This document shows, piece after piece, positions 9,732 through 18,355 of a stretch of DNA of 64,000 bases. A model generated the notes under the pieces. The model ran no database searches and was not told the origin of the DNA. It saw nothing but the letters and a program-made list of their open reading frames with translations. The position numbers and the translations under genes were made by a program. Positions within the stretch are counted from its first letter, which is position 1. Each line of letters opens with the position of its first letter. This DNA comes from Gracilimonas sp034520725 (GTDB lineage Bacteria; Bacteroidota; Rhodothermia; Balneolales; Balneolaceae), in assembly GCA_034520725.1 (NCBI GenBank), contig JAXHNH010000011.1:434001-498000 (forward strand). Direction: 5' to 3'.

Positions 9732-10955
9732 ATGACCAAAAAACAAGACGGCAACCCTTACATTATTATTTTTGCTTTATGGCTCCTGGTATTTGCAGCC
9801 AGTAGTCAGGTCATGATCATCTCTCCCATTCTACCACGCATCAGTGAACAGCTTGGCACACCTCTTGAGATCCTTGGTAATCTTGTAACAGTATATGCAG
9901 TTATGGTCGGAATATTTGCGATCATAATGGGGCCACTGTCAGATAAAATTGGTCGGCGTAAAATTCTACTGATCGGAACCGGTGGCATTACCATATCCCT
10001 TTTTCTTCATGGACTGGTAGATACATTTTGGGGATTAATGGTTGTTCGGGCTTTGGCCGGCATGGCCGGTGGAGTTTTAAGCGGAGCCGCTGTTGCCTAC
10101 GTCGGGGATTACTTTCCCTATGAAAAACGTGGATGGGCTAATGGCTGGATCATGAGCGGTATTGCTATGGGACAGATTCTTGGGATTCCACTCGGTACCC
10201 TGCTTGCTGATATTTCTGGCTTTCGGATTCCATTTGTCCTTTTTGGTGGCATTATGGCGCTTACGTTTATATTGACTTATTTTAAAGTACCCCAGCCAAA
10301 CGTGGAGTTATCTACAGATAAGATCACATTTAAAGGAGCTTTCGATAAATATATAAAATTATTGAAAAGAAGTGATGTAAGAGCAGTGGCCCTGGCCTAC
10401 GTAGTTATGTTCCTAAGTGTATCGGTATACGTCGTTTATTTACCGGCCTGGCTTGAAGAAACCTTTGGTGTAAGTGGAACTGCTATTGCTTCCCTTTTCT
10501 TTGTTGGAGGTATTGCCAACGTTATTACTGGTCCCATTGCCGGTAAGTTATCAGATCGTGTTGGCCGGAAAAAGATCATCATTATTTCGTGTCTTGGTTT
10601 ATCCTTTGTTATGCTTATTACTACTTATGTGATAAAAGATTTCTGGGTGGCTTACGTCATCTTTTTCCTGACCATGGTTCTTATTGCCATGAGGATAAGT
10701 CCATTTCAGGCTCTTTCAACGCAGCTAATCAAGTCTGATAACAGAGGTTCTTTGATGAGCCTGCTGGTAGCAATCGGTCAGGTTGGATATGGCGTTGGCG
10801 GATCTATAGCAGGACCCTTTTATGTAAAAAGTGGTTATGTAAGCAATACAGTCATCGGAACCGTGATGATACTTATAATGGCATATATCGTTTGGAGACA
10901 TGTTCCCGAACCGGAACTCAACACTGATAATACTCACTCTATTTCTGCTTCCTGA
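9732..10955 (+). CDS. Major facilitator superfamily transporter
   Basis: A 407-residue protein with twelve predicted transmembrane helices in two six-helix halves. The MFS signature between helices 2 and 3 is present as GPLSDKIGRRKILL, and its repeat in the second half as GKLSDRVGRKKIII. The pattern resembles the drug-efflux or arabinose-efflux-like DHA1 group, but no substrate can be deduced. It is monocistronic, divergent from pilC and followed by an unrelated surface protein. Confidence 0.85.
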   Translation: MTKKQDGNPYIIIFALWLLVFAASSQVMIISPILPRISEQLGTPLEILGNLVTVYAVMVGIFAIIMGPLSDKIGRRKILLIGTGGITISLFLHGLVDTFWGLMVVRALAGMAGGVLSGAAVAYVGDYFPYEKRGWANGWIMSGIAMGQILGIPLGTLLADISGFRIPFVLFGGIMALTFILTYFKVPQPNVELSTDKITFKGAFDKYIKLLKRSDVRAVALAYVVMFLSVSVYVVYLPAWLEETFGVSGTAIASLFFVGGIANVITGPIAGKLSDRVGRKKIIIISCLGLSFVMLITTYVIKDFWVAYVIFFLTMVLIAMRISPFQALSTQLIKSDNRGSLMSLLVAIGQVGYGVGGSIAGPFYVKSGYVSNTVIGTVMILIMAYIVWRHVPEPELNTDNTHSISAS

Positions 10956-11056
10956 TCTTAAGCAGTTAAAATGTAAGGCGGATTTTTCTTTTTCTAACTT
11001 GATATCGATAATATTGTAACTTAGTATCGGCTATCAACTCTATTAAAGAAAAAACT

Positions 11057-12429
11057 ATGCGCAAAATATCTCTACTTACTTTGCTGTTCGCGTTCCTACG
11101 ATTGTATTATCATTGCCTGTCAATGAAGATGAATGCTAATCCAAGGTCACTTCCGATGACATACCGAAGTGATGAAATGAAGCCTTCTCTCTGTCTGATA
11201 TCGATGTAAATGAATTGACTTCTATTTCGATCACAGCTTCTGCTACTGACTACAACTCCCAAAGCAGAACCGTGCAGGTAGCGGGCGGAGATAATCTGAC
11301 CAACTTTGATTTTGAATTGACAGCTGAAAACAATGATGATGGAAGTAATGATGGTACTGGAGTATCAGGTCCCTCCGCAGGGGCTGCAGCCATCATTCTA
11401 GATGGAATTACAGAAGAGTCCATTAATATTGCCGAAACCGGTGGTATTGTTAACTCCAGCTTTACCTTCCAGGTTCAGGATTCTTCCGGCAGAGCATTAG
11501 ATCTGAATAATGCGGAAGAAGTTGAGTTTTCAATTCTATCCGGTCCCAGTGGCGGTGAAGGAATAACTCCATTAACGGCAAATACCAATGCAAATGGAAC
11601 CGTTACCTCAAACTTATTTAGTGGTAATTTGGCCGGAGTAGTTCAGATACAGGCCGAGATCGTTCGGGATGATATTGGTTTGACCATTAGATCTAAACCT
11701 GTTGCTATTACCATTCATGGTGGCTTCCCTGATCTTGATCACTTCAGTATAGCCGCTGATGTTTTGAATTTTGAAGGATGGACCATTAATGGTAACAGAA
11801 ATGGCCTAACGGTGATACTTGGTGATGAATTTGGAAATCCAGTAAAACCAGGTACAGCCGTATATTTCTCCACCACCGGTGGAATTATTCAGGGATCCGG
11901 ACAGGGAAATACCAATGATGACGGTGAGGTCACGGTTGACCTGATCTCAGGCGATCCACGACCTAATGATGCAGTGCCGGGAAGCGGTGGAAGGCCTGGT
12001 TATGCAACGATTACTGCTAAGACCATCAACGGAGATAGTCAGGAGATCGAAAAGAATGTGATGGTTCTCTTTACTTCATCTGAAGCACTTATCTCTGCTA
12101 ACCCTACAACTTTTGACCTTCAGCCAAACGGAGGCGCAAGCTTTACCTATACCGTAACGGATATCAATGGGAACCCCATGCCTGCTGGAACTCAAATCAG
12201 TGTTGAAGGCGGAGAAGGTATTGAAGTGACCGGTGCAACAGATTTCACACTTGGAAATCGGTTAAATACGGGTCCTGGTTCAACTGAATTCAATTTCTCA
12301 ATCAGAGATACGGATGAAGAATCAAACGATCCGGCCGATCTGACTATCAAGATCACTGTAACCTCTCCTTCCGGTGAGGAAACCGTATATGATCAGATCT
12401 CAGGAACGAGGCGAAAAACAGCTAATTAA
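11057..12429 (+). CDS. Ig-like-domain surface protein with disrupted N-terminus
   Basis: The intact part (from a TTG at 11215) is 404 residues: the tail of a carboxypeptidase-regulatory-like domain (ATDYNSQSRTVQVAGG), an acidic linker, and three Ig-like/invasin-type repeats (around residues 55-150, 165-285 and 290-400). An ATG at 11057 encodes what looks like a signal peptide (MRKISLLTLLFAF), but the frame breaks several times before 11215 and most of the first domain is missing. It is either a truncated gene or a heavily indel-damaged sequence. Probable envelope or exported protein. A terminator follows at 12457. Confidence 0.6.
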
Positions 12430-12456
12430 GCTGTAACATACTTGCATTATATTCTT

Positions 12457-12490
12457 AAAGTCCGACCGGTTAACTCCGGCGGACTTTTTT
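12457..12490 (+). terminator. Rho-independent terminator of the Ig-like gene
   Basis: Stem AAAGTCCG / CGGACTTT around a 15-base loop, followed by a run of six or more T. It sits 28 bases after the stop codon. Confidence 0.85.
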
Positions 12491-12565
12491 ATGTTTTAAT
12501 AGCCCCTTCACAACCCTTACCTTCTGCATAGAAAAGTTTAAGATTCAACTATTAATAGGTCATTT

Positions 12566-12790
12566 ATGAAAGTAACCGTAAAAATGGAAACAGCCGGACG
12601 AAGAGGAAAGCAAGTTTCCGTTATCCGAGGTATCACGCACAACCCGCAGGTCATCGAAAAGCTTGAGAAGAAACTAAAAACTCAGCTTGGCACAGGCGGA
12701 ACCACAAAAGGGAAGGTGATAGAAATACAGGGAGATCATGTGGATAGAATCAAGGAGATCCTGGCCAAAGAGGGATATCAGGTAGGCTAG
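12566..12790 (+). CDS. SUI1/eIF1-family (YciH-like) translation factor, short form
   Basis: A 74-residue protein consisting only of the SUI1 fold: VSVIRGITHN, the LGTGGTTKGKVIEIQGDH core and the final KEILAKEGYQV helix-strand are all recognisable. The family helps fidelity of start-site selection on the small ribosomal subunit; the bacterial role of YciH is less clear. Bacterial YciH proteins are usually near 105 residues, with an N-terminal tail that is absent here. An in-frame TAA 21 bases upstream excludes a longer start. Confidence 0.85.
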   Translation: MKVTVKMETAGRRGKQVSVIRGITHNPQVIEKLEKKLKTQLGTGGTTKGKVIEIQGDHVDRIKEILAKEGYQVG

Positions 12791-12792
12791 AT

Positions 12793-12819
12793 GCAAGGTG
12801 TTAGGTTCAAGGTTCAAGG
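12793..12819 (+). repeat. Left inverted repeat flanking the four-helix-bundle gene
   Basis: The sequence reads GCAAGGTGTTAGGTTCAAGG and continues TTCAAGG. It matches the reverse complement of 13253-13278 at 23 of 26 positions. A related hairpin without a gene lies at 52543-52610. Confidence 0.8.
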
Positions 12820-12897
12820 TTTTTAGAAATTTTTTGTAAGGAATTAGAATTGCACTGCTCTTACTTAGCAATACTAACCCTGATAAACAGTAAAAAT

Positions 12898-13242
12898 ATG
12901 AAGAATTTTAAAAATCTTATTGTTTGGCAAAGAAGTATGGAACTTGCGCACGAAACAACAAAAGTTGTTAGAAATCTACCAAAAGAGGAAAAGTTTACAT
13001 ATAGAGATCAAATCGTACGATCCTCAATTTCTATACCATCAAACATTGCCGAGGGTAGCAGCAGAAGCAGTCGGAAAGATTTTAAGCGCTTTCTTCAGAT
13101 TTCACTGGGTTCAAGTTTTGAGTTAGAGACCCAATTCCTGTTACTCTTTCAAAACAATATTTTGGAGGAAGCTAATCTTGAACTTTCACTTTCTTTAAAT
13201 GAAGAAGTCCAAAAAATGCTACAATCACTTCTAAAGAAGTAG
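12898..13242 (+). CDS. Four-helix-bundle protein (S23/23S rRNA intervening-sequence family)
   Basis: A 114-residue all-helical protein with the family landmarks NLIVWQRSMELA near the start, RSSISIPSNIAEG in the middle and a final helix. Relatives are encoded in 23S rRNA intervening sequences and as stand-alone genes, and one branch (Avd) is an accessory protein of diversity-generating retroelements. No reverse transcriptase or variable repeat is present here, so that role is not supported. The start is the ATG at 12898; a longer frame from 12850 lacks family similarity. The gene is framed by a 26-base inverted repeat. Confidence 0.85.
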   Translation: MKNFKNLIVWQRSMELAHETTKVVRNLPKEEKFTYRDQIVRSSISIPSNIAEGSSRSSRKDFKRFLQISLGSSFELETQFLLLFQNNILEEANLELSLSLNEEVQKMLQSLLKK

Positions 13243-13252
13243 GACAAGAATT

Positions 13253-13278
13253 CTTGCACCTTGAACCTATAACCTTGC
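13253..13278 (-). repeat. Right inverted repeat flanking the four-helix-bundle gene
   Basis: Reverse complement of the left copy with three mismatches. It lies 10 bases after the stop codon, so the pair encloses the gene closely. Confidence 0.8.
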
Positions 13279-13282
13279 TCCT

Positions 13283-13774
13283 TTAAAGCTTAACCTTACT
13301 CTCCTGTTTCGGATCCAGATCGTATAAAGAAGAAGCCGTAGCCTGAATGGTCTTATACCACTCATTTCCGTACTTGTCATTGATGGTGTAGAAATCGGCG
13401 AAATCCGGCTTGCGGATCGTCATTTTCCACTCTTGTGTTTTAGATTTGAACGTCGGATCCACATGTAGCAATTCATGATACAGCATCATTTCCTTGGTAT
13501 CATTATCCAGCATATCCCAAAGCTCGCCTGAGATCTCTATCAGATAATCATTTCCGGAATAATGCTTTACCTCACGACTTGCTTTCATGCATTTAGCCGC
13601 ACGTTGTTTTGACAGGTTTGGATAAACAAGAAAGTACCCGATCTCAGCCGGACCAAATTCCATTTTATGTTTCTCGATCACCTTTTTGGCTATAGCTTCC
13701 ACCTCAGGCGATTCCATAAGTTGTTTGGTAGAATGTACGGTCGGTTCAGCATTTAAAAAATCGTTCTCTGGCAT
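13283..13774 (-). CDS. Putative phage-type metallopeptidase (HExxH)
   Basis: A 163-residue protein with the zinc-metallopeptidase motif HELLH about two thirds along, in YHELLHVDP, and a conserved-looking GPAEIGYFLVYP segment near residue 40. This matches the 'putative phage metallopeptidase' family known from bacterial chromosomes and phages. Its substrate is unknown. No phage genes surround it. It ends immediately beside the right inverted repeat of the four-helix-bundle unit. Soluble, no signal peptide. Confidence 0.7.
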   Translation of the reverse strand: MPENDFLNAEPTVHSTKQLMESPEVEAIAKKVIEKHKMEFGPAEIGYFLVYPNLSKQRAAKCMKASREVKHYSGNDYLIEISGELWDMLDNDTKEMMLYHELLHVDPTFKSKTQEWKMTIRKPDFADFYTINDKYGNEWYKTIQATASSLYDLDPKQESKVKL

Positions 13775-13826
13775 GAATAGAATGTATATTTTAGAATTAA
13801 ATTTCTCTTGGTTTCAAATAGATCAA

Positions 13827-14318
13827 TTACGACTTCGGAACTAAGACAGAAGTCGCCACAATAGAATATTCCTTCTGTGGACCTGAAATCTGATCCGGAT
13901 CCTGTCCGGCATCTTCAGCATAGTGTCTGGCCTGTTCTTCGGTCAGTTCCCTGACCTCAAAATTTCCTATTAGCTTAACCGCTTTACCCTTGGAATCGGT
14001 TGGAATAAAAAATCCGTAGTCTTTAAATGTTATTCGGGCCGACTTACTTCCGGCATTTGCAACAAAAAAGCATCCTTTTTTCTCGCAAACTTCAGCAATC
14101 CTGGTTTCAATGGTAAGAGTCTCCCCTTTAAATTTGTCAGGTGACTCAATAAGATCATTTAAGCTTACAGAATTGTCCCAATCTTCGACAGAAGCACCAA
14201 ATACTTCATATGCTTCTGTTTGTTGAACGGGTTCAGATAATCGTATTACCTCAGAATCCTGAGCAAATAATGTAGTTGATAAAAGGGATACAAATACCGT
14301 CAGGTACAAGAATTTCAT
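13827..14318 (-). CDS. DUF4920 family exported protein
   Basis: A 163-residue protein with a signal peptide (residues 1-20, cleavage near LFAQD) and a DUF4920-like domain containing the AEVCEKKGCFFVANA segment. This segment has paired cysteines that could bind a metal or form a disulfide. Family members are periplasmic or lipoprotein-like and of unknown function. Probably monocistronic; GGATCCTAAATAATC upstream contains no strong ribosome-binding site. Confidence 0.75.
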   Translation of the reverse strand: MKFLYLTVFVSLLSTTLFAQDSEVIRLSEPVQQTEAYEVFGASVEDWDNSVSLNDLIESPDKFKGETLTIETRIAEVCEKKGCFFVANAGSKSARITFKDYGFFIPTDSKGKAVKLIGNFEVRELTEEQARHYAEDAGQDPDQISGPQKEYSIVATSVLVPKS

Positions 14319-14400
14319 AGGATCTGATTTGATTATTTAGGATCCCAAACATACAAATAAGTTTGGGTAAATCTCATTCGATAATCCCATATTTTTTAGG

Positions 14401-15228
14401 TCACTGTGATTCCTTTTGCCGGTTCTCACAGTAATAGATCTTTCTTCCGCCTGTCTTCATTTCAACGATCTCTTTTCCACACTTATAGCATGGTTTTCCG
14501 GTTCGGCCGTAGGCATAATGCCGGTAATGCTTCCGGGTAGTTCCCTCCCGTTTCAATGCCTCTACCAGTTCAGGCTCGGTGGTGATCCCTCCTGTTTTAT
14601 AAGAACGCTTTGACAGGTCAACGGAGAATTTAGCCAGAGCCTCTATTTGTTCGTCCGTGCAATCTTTGGGCCGGAATTCCGGATCGACCTTCGCACAAAA
14701 CAGGATCTCGCTTCTCAGGTAATTGCCGACACCGCTTAAAAATCCCTGGTCAAGCAATAGTGTGGCCAGTTTACGGTTTCTGAACGTGTCGTCTTTATAG
14801 CGTGCTAATACATCCTCATAGGTCGTGTCAGGATGCACCACATCGGGACCCAGTTTCTTTATGTAGGGATGATCATCCACGTCCTCATCCTTCAGCATTT
14901 CGATCTCTGAGGCGGAGTATAAAAAGGCAGCCCCATTTTGTGTGCGGATAGCCACTCTCAATGAACGATTGGTATCCGGTTCGTCCGGTGTTTTACGGAT
15001 CAGCCATTTACCATAAAGCTGATTGTGTGAATACAGGTTCAGGTCGTTTTCAAATGCCGTGATAATAGCCTTGCCCCGCGGCGTTACGGAAGTGATCTTC
15101 TTGCCTCTCAGCGTTTCCTCAAATGGTTTCAGTTCATCAAACGCAAAAAACAGGTCTACGATCTCCTCTCCGGCCACGGCCTGACTGATCTTATCTGCTG
15201 CTCTCCATATTTCCGGTCCTTCTGGCAT
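14401..15228 (-). CDS. nei: Endonuclease VIII-type DNA glycosylase (Nei/Fpg family)
   Basis: Removes oxidised bases and nicks the abasic site. The N-terminus MPEGPEIWR gives the catalytic Pro-Glu pair in the Nei form (Fpg has PELPE). The helix-two-turn-helix region GFLSGVGNYLRSEIL is intact. The C-terminal zinc finger has CYKC but ends YYCENRQ, so the fourth cysteine of the usual CxxC is replaced by Arg; zinc binding may be altered. Length 275 is normal for the family. No operon partner. Confidence 0.88.
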   Translation of the reverse strand: MPEGPEIWRAADKISQAVAGEEIVDLFFAFDELKPFEETLRGKKITSVTPRGKAIITAFENDLNLYSHNQLYGKWLIRKTPDEPDTNRSLRVAIRTQNGAAFLYSASEIEMLKDEDVDDHPYIKKLGPDVVHPDTTYEDVLARYKDDTFRNRKLATLLLDQGFLSGVGNYLRSEILFCAKVDPEFRPKDCTDEQIEALAKFSVDLSKRSYKTGGITTEPELVEALKREGTTRKHYRHYAYGRTGKPCYKCGKEIVEMKTGGRKIYYCENRQKESQ

Positions 15229-15299
15229 ATTGTACTATGGTTATTGGTTTATAGTTGATAGTTTAGCACTCTTTACAAATCGCATTAAAAATACGTTCA

Positions 15300-15689
15300 A
15301 TGAAAGCCATCATCACCCTCTTTTCCGGATTTTTGGGAATATTATTCTTTGAGGGGTTTGCCCGACTGATCATCACCTTTTACCACCGGGTTGAATTCAA
15401 CTTCTATGGGATCTCACACCTGCCTGCAGATGTTTGGACCTACGTGATCTTTGCCTCGGTCCTCACCAGCACCTGGCTGGCTGCCATGCTTGTTTTGACA
15501 GTGATGAAATCCAAGAGTAAGCTTTATGCAATATTATTTGGTGGGTTGATCTTTCTTTGGCGTGGCATAGAGTTTGCAAATTCTCACCAAACAGAGCCTC
15601 TCTATTATTTTGTCACTGTGATATCTCTGCACCTGATAGGGATATATTTGGCCTATCTGGCTTACACCAGGCAGGAATCCGGGGCCTGA
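15300..15689 (+). CDS. Small four-helix membrane protein, unknown function
   Basis: A 129-residue protein with four predicted transmembrane segments (about residues 4-24, 45-65, 72-90, 103-122) and few charged residues. I do not recognise the family. It is divergent from nei and its stop codon abuts the repeat-rich intergenic region. Confidence 0.65.
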   Translation: MKAIITLFSGFLGILFFEGFARLIITFYHRVEFNFYGISHLPADVWTYVIFASVLTSTWLAAMLVLTVMKSKSKLYAILFGGLIFLWRGIEFANSHQTEPLYYFVTVISLHLIGIYLAYLAYTRQESGA

Positions 15690-15860
15690 CTCACATCCCC
15701 CTGTAAATGATCTGCGATCATTTACGGTCTCTCTTCAAAGAGGAATTATTCTTGTAAGCTTCAAACAATTGGAACATAGATCAACTTTAATTTTGGATAA
15801 TCTCCCTTTGAAGGGAGACCGGTTTTGAGCTTCAGCTCAAAATCAGAGGGATGTGAGTAA
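15688..15860. repeat. Inverted pair of interspersed half-elements (family 2)
   Basis: Two half-elements face each other (15688-15751 and 15794-15860). The outer ends are ACTCACATCCCCCTG and CAGAGGGATGTGAGT. Each half holds a perfect internal hairpin (GTAAATGATC/GATCATTTAC; TTTTGAGCT/AGCTCAAAA) and a CTTCAAAGAGG or CCCTTTGAAGGG hairpin. Copies of the half occur at 16580 and 21500. Confidence 0.75.
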
Positions 15861-16118
15861 ATGGATTTGAATTAAAACAAAGAATCATAGCCACAATTCT
15901 CAATTCCGCCGTCATTAAGGCCGCCAGCCGTCGGAGAAGAACCTTGCCTTTAGCGGAGCATGGGTGAGTGCATTGCACATTTTATTAGTAGTAGCCGTTC
16001 TTTGGTTAGATCATACACTTTGCCCCTAATAGGCAAGATCCTTCATTTCATTCAGGATGACTCATTTTAGGTTTGGTTGGCTTAATAACGAAGTCATTAA
16101 TGGCATAAGGACTAACTT

Positions 16119-16178
16119 CCATCATTCGGCTCGCTTTAATTAGGGATGGTTATTAATACTACCTGAGCCGGGTGATGG
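16119..16178 (+). repeat. Family 1 palindrome, subtype A (element E1)
   Basis: Arms CCATCATTCGGCTC and GAGCCGGGTGATGG, 60 bases in all. The arms differ at two positions, both transitions that become G.U pairs in a plus-strand transcript. Confidence 0.75.
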
Positions 16179-16234
16179 AGTGAGCCATCGTTTCATTAGC
16201 TATTAAAGGTTTCATACCCCAAATCAGGCACCAT

Positions 16235-16295
16235 CCATCACCCCGTCCACACTTTTGGATCTTTTTGAGTAGAATCTGACCGGACGGAATGATGG
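16235..16295 (-). repeat. Family 1 palindrome, subtype B (element E2)
   Basis: Arms CCATCACCCCGTCC and GGACGGAATGATGG. Same layout as E1 but with a CGTCC/GGACG inner stem. The two arm differences give G.U pairs on the minus strand. Confidence 0.75.
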
Positions 16296-16445
16296 ATTTA
16301 TTACACCTTTTCAAGATTGATTGTTAACCGCAAAGAACGCAATAGAGTCGCAGAGTACGCTAAGTATGATCCTCCACGAACCTTACGAAATATTTGCGCT
16401 CTCTGATTTTTCTAAAAACACGCTGATCTGCACGCTAAGCCCCAT

Positions 16446-16505
16446 CCATCACCCGGCTCTTTTTTAATCATAATTGCATACCATTTTAATTGAGCCGAAT
16501 GATGG
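16446..16505 (-). repeat. Family 1 palindrome, subtype A reversed (element E3)
   Basis: Arms CCATCACCCGGCTC and GAGCCGAATGATGG, the exact reverse orientation of E1 arms, with an unrelated loop. Confidence 0.75.
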
Positions 16506-16579
16506 ATTTAGTCCATAAAATACGGATTTAAATTATTGCAATGGTTATAGCCCATTCGATTTCGAGGCAATCAAAGGAG

Positions 16580-16640
16580 AATTCCCTCTTTGAAGAGGGA
16601 TAGTAAAATCAGCTTGCTGATTTTACAGGGGGATGTGCGT
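16580..16640 (-). repeat. Family 2 interspersed half-element
   Basis: Contains CCCTCTTTGAAGAGGG, the perfect hairpin GTAAAATCAGC-TT-GCTGATTTTAC and the end CAGGGGGATGTG. It is near-identical, in reverse orientation, to 21500-21565. Confidence 0.75.
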
Positions 16641-16693
16641 TTGCTCAATTTCACTTACATTCATCCCATTGAATACAAACCAAACTCTTTTTC

Positions 16694-17899
16694 ATGAAAT
16701 ATTTCGGCCTCATCTGCCTGACAACTTCATTGCTTTTAGCAGCCTGTACCACAACACCTGAAACACAATTTAAAGAAATTCCCTCTCCCGCCGGAGAAAA
16801 CAGCTTCTACCCCCGGCTCTTCACCGATAACACCGGAACCGTATACATGAGCTGGATGGAAGAGGATTCAAGTTCTGTTACCAAACTGAAATACGCCACA
16901 TTTAAAGGCGATACATGGAGTGAACCCGTCGAAATAGCGGCAGACTCCACCTGGTTTGTGAACTGGGCTGATTACCCTGCCATCATTGCCCGGAACGGCA
17001 AACCCATGGCCGCTCACTGGCTGGATAAGGTTGAGGGCGGCACCTATGCCTATCACATAAAGATGAAAGCTTACAACGAAGACTGGACCAATCACTTCAC
17101 TCCACACACCGACAACACACCCACCGAACACGGATTTGTGAGCATGACGCCGGCAACAGACTCAAGCTACATGGCTCTCTGGCTGGATGGACGGAATACC
17201 CTTGACCGTGCGGTAGATGATTATGCAAACATGGATAAAGCCATGACCCTCAGAGCCGCCCACATTTCGACCTCAGGTGACATAAAGCAGGACTTTTTAA
17301 TCGATGAAAGCGTCTGTGATTGTTGTCAGACAGCCATCGTTAAAACAGAAAAAGGATTTGCAGCCGCCTACAGAAACCGAAGCCCTGATGAGATCCGGGA
17401 TATTTATACCACAACCCTTGTGGAAGATAAGTGGGCAGAGCCCAAGCCAATCCATAACGACAACTGGCAGATAGCCGCCTGTCCTGTTAACGGACCGGCC
17501 ATTGATGCATACCAAAACACAGTAGCCGTTGCCTGGTTCACCGGAGCTAGCGCAATGATACGGCCAAAGTACAATTGGCCATCTCCTTAGATCACGGAAA
17601 AACCTATGGCTCCCATTATTCTCATTGATACAGAAAACACCTTAGGGCGCGTGGACCTGAACATTGTAAATGAAACCATCTGGGTAAGCTCCCTCAGAAC
17701 AAATGGTGATGATGCTGAACTGTTAGTCAATGCATACGACCTGCAAGGAAAGTTTTTAGAGGACTATGTGCTTCCGGGTTTGTCTAAAAAAAGAAGCGGT
17801 GGGTTTCCGCAGATCACGGAATATGGGGATGGGCTATTGGTTAGTTATACAGATGTTTCAAAGGAAGTGCCTTTTATCAGATCCTATGTAATGGAATAG
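16694..17899 (+). CDS. Sialidase-like (BNR-type beta-propeller) lipoprotein, frameshifted
   Basis: A lipoprotein signal with lipobox LLLAAC (Cys near residue 18) is followed by a beta-propeller-like protein with repeated Ser/Asp-rich turns (YMSWMEED, YMALWLDGR) and an ESVCDCCQ cysteine cluster typical of exo-alpha-sialidase-like exported proteins in this phylum. The frame changes at about 17554: restoring one A (GCAAATGAT) joins the two parts as ASANDTAKVQLAISLDHGK, including an Asp-box-like SLDHGKTY, for a total near 400 residues. Enzymatic activity is not assured; many relatives are non-catalytic propellers. Confidence 0.7.
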
Positions 17900-17918
17900 A
17901 CTTAATAGGTATCTGACT

Positions 17919-18290
17919 TTATGGATCCACGAATTCAATACTGTCTGCATAAACAACCCCAACTATATTATCTCCACCGGCAGCCGGTATAGCGGTAATT
18001 GTAAAAGAATCAGGCCCTGCATCCGAAATACTGAAGGTACCGTGTTCATTATCAGGTTCAAGTTCAATAATTTCCATTGTCACGTTTTGAAATGACTTGC
18101 CACCACCACCCATCATTTCATTTTTCATATAATATCCCTGTGCCCGTGTTGATGCATCTAACATCGTTTGGCGAATGGCATCATAATTTGCATTTGCACG
18201 AGTTTCCTGCATGGTATTTATAGCAACTATAGTTGCTAACCCCACAAGAATTGTTACAAGAATTATTAAAAAAAGTTGTTGCTGCCCCAT
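17919..18290 (-). CDS. MGQQQ-type pilin-like protein, intact copy
   Basis: A 123-residue protein: a hydrophobic helix right at the N-terminus (residues 6-26, after MGQQQ), an amphipathic helix, a GGGG turn (near 60) and a small beta-rich domain. This is pilin-like architecture, but the leader is only Met-Gly and the Glu at position 5 after the Gly, usual in type IV pilins, is missing. A paralogue at 19866-20333 shares the N-terminus and the AQGYYMK...GGGG region. Both may be substrates of the pilus machine at 1-9.4 kb (inference). Confidence 0.7.
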   Translation of the reverse strand: MGQQQLFLIILVTILVGLATIVAINTMQETRANANYDAIRQTMLDASTRAQGYYMKNEMMGGGGKSFQNVTMEIIELEPDNEHGTFSISDAGPDSFTITAIPAAGGDNIVGVVYADSIEFVDP

Positions 18291-18355
18291 AAATGTTCAT
18301 TTATTTGGTTTCACATATATTAAAAAACCAAATGTTGTAACCGAATTAATTCTTG

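Larger units (their letters stand above)
15690..16693. other. One-kilobase repeat-rich intergenic region
   Basis: No gene is supported here. It contains the family 2 elements (15688-15860, 16580-16640), three family 1 palindromes (16119, 16235, 16446) and a stretch near 16329-16372 with CGCAAAGAACGC-type motifs that resemble widespread interspersed repeats of this phylum. Confidence 0.7.

Noticed and set aside
12898..13242. Accessory (Avd) protein of a diversity-generating retroelement
   Set aside because: No reverse transcriptase, template repeat or variable repeat is found nearby.
13283..13774. Prophage remnant signalled by the phage-type metallopeptidase
   Set aside because: No other phage gene lies nearby, and the family is common on bacterial chromosomes.
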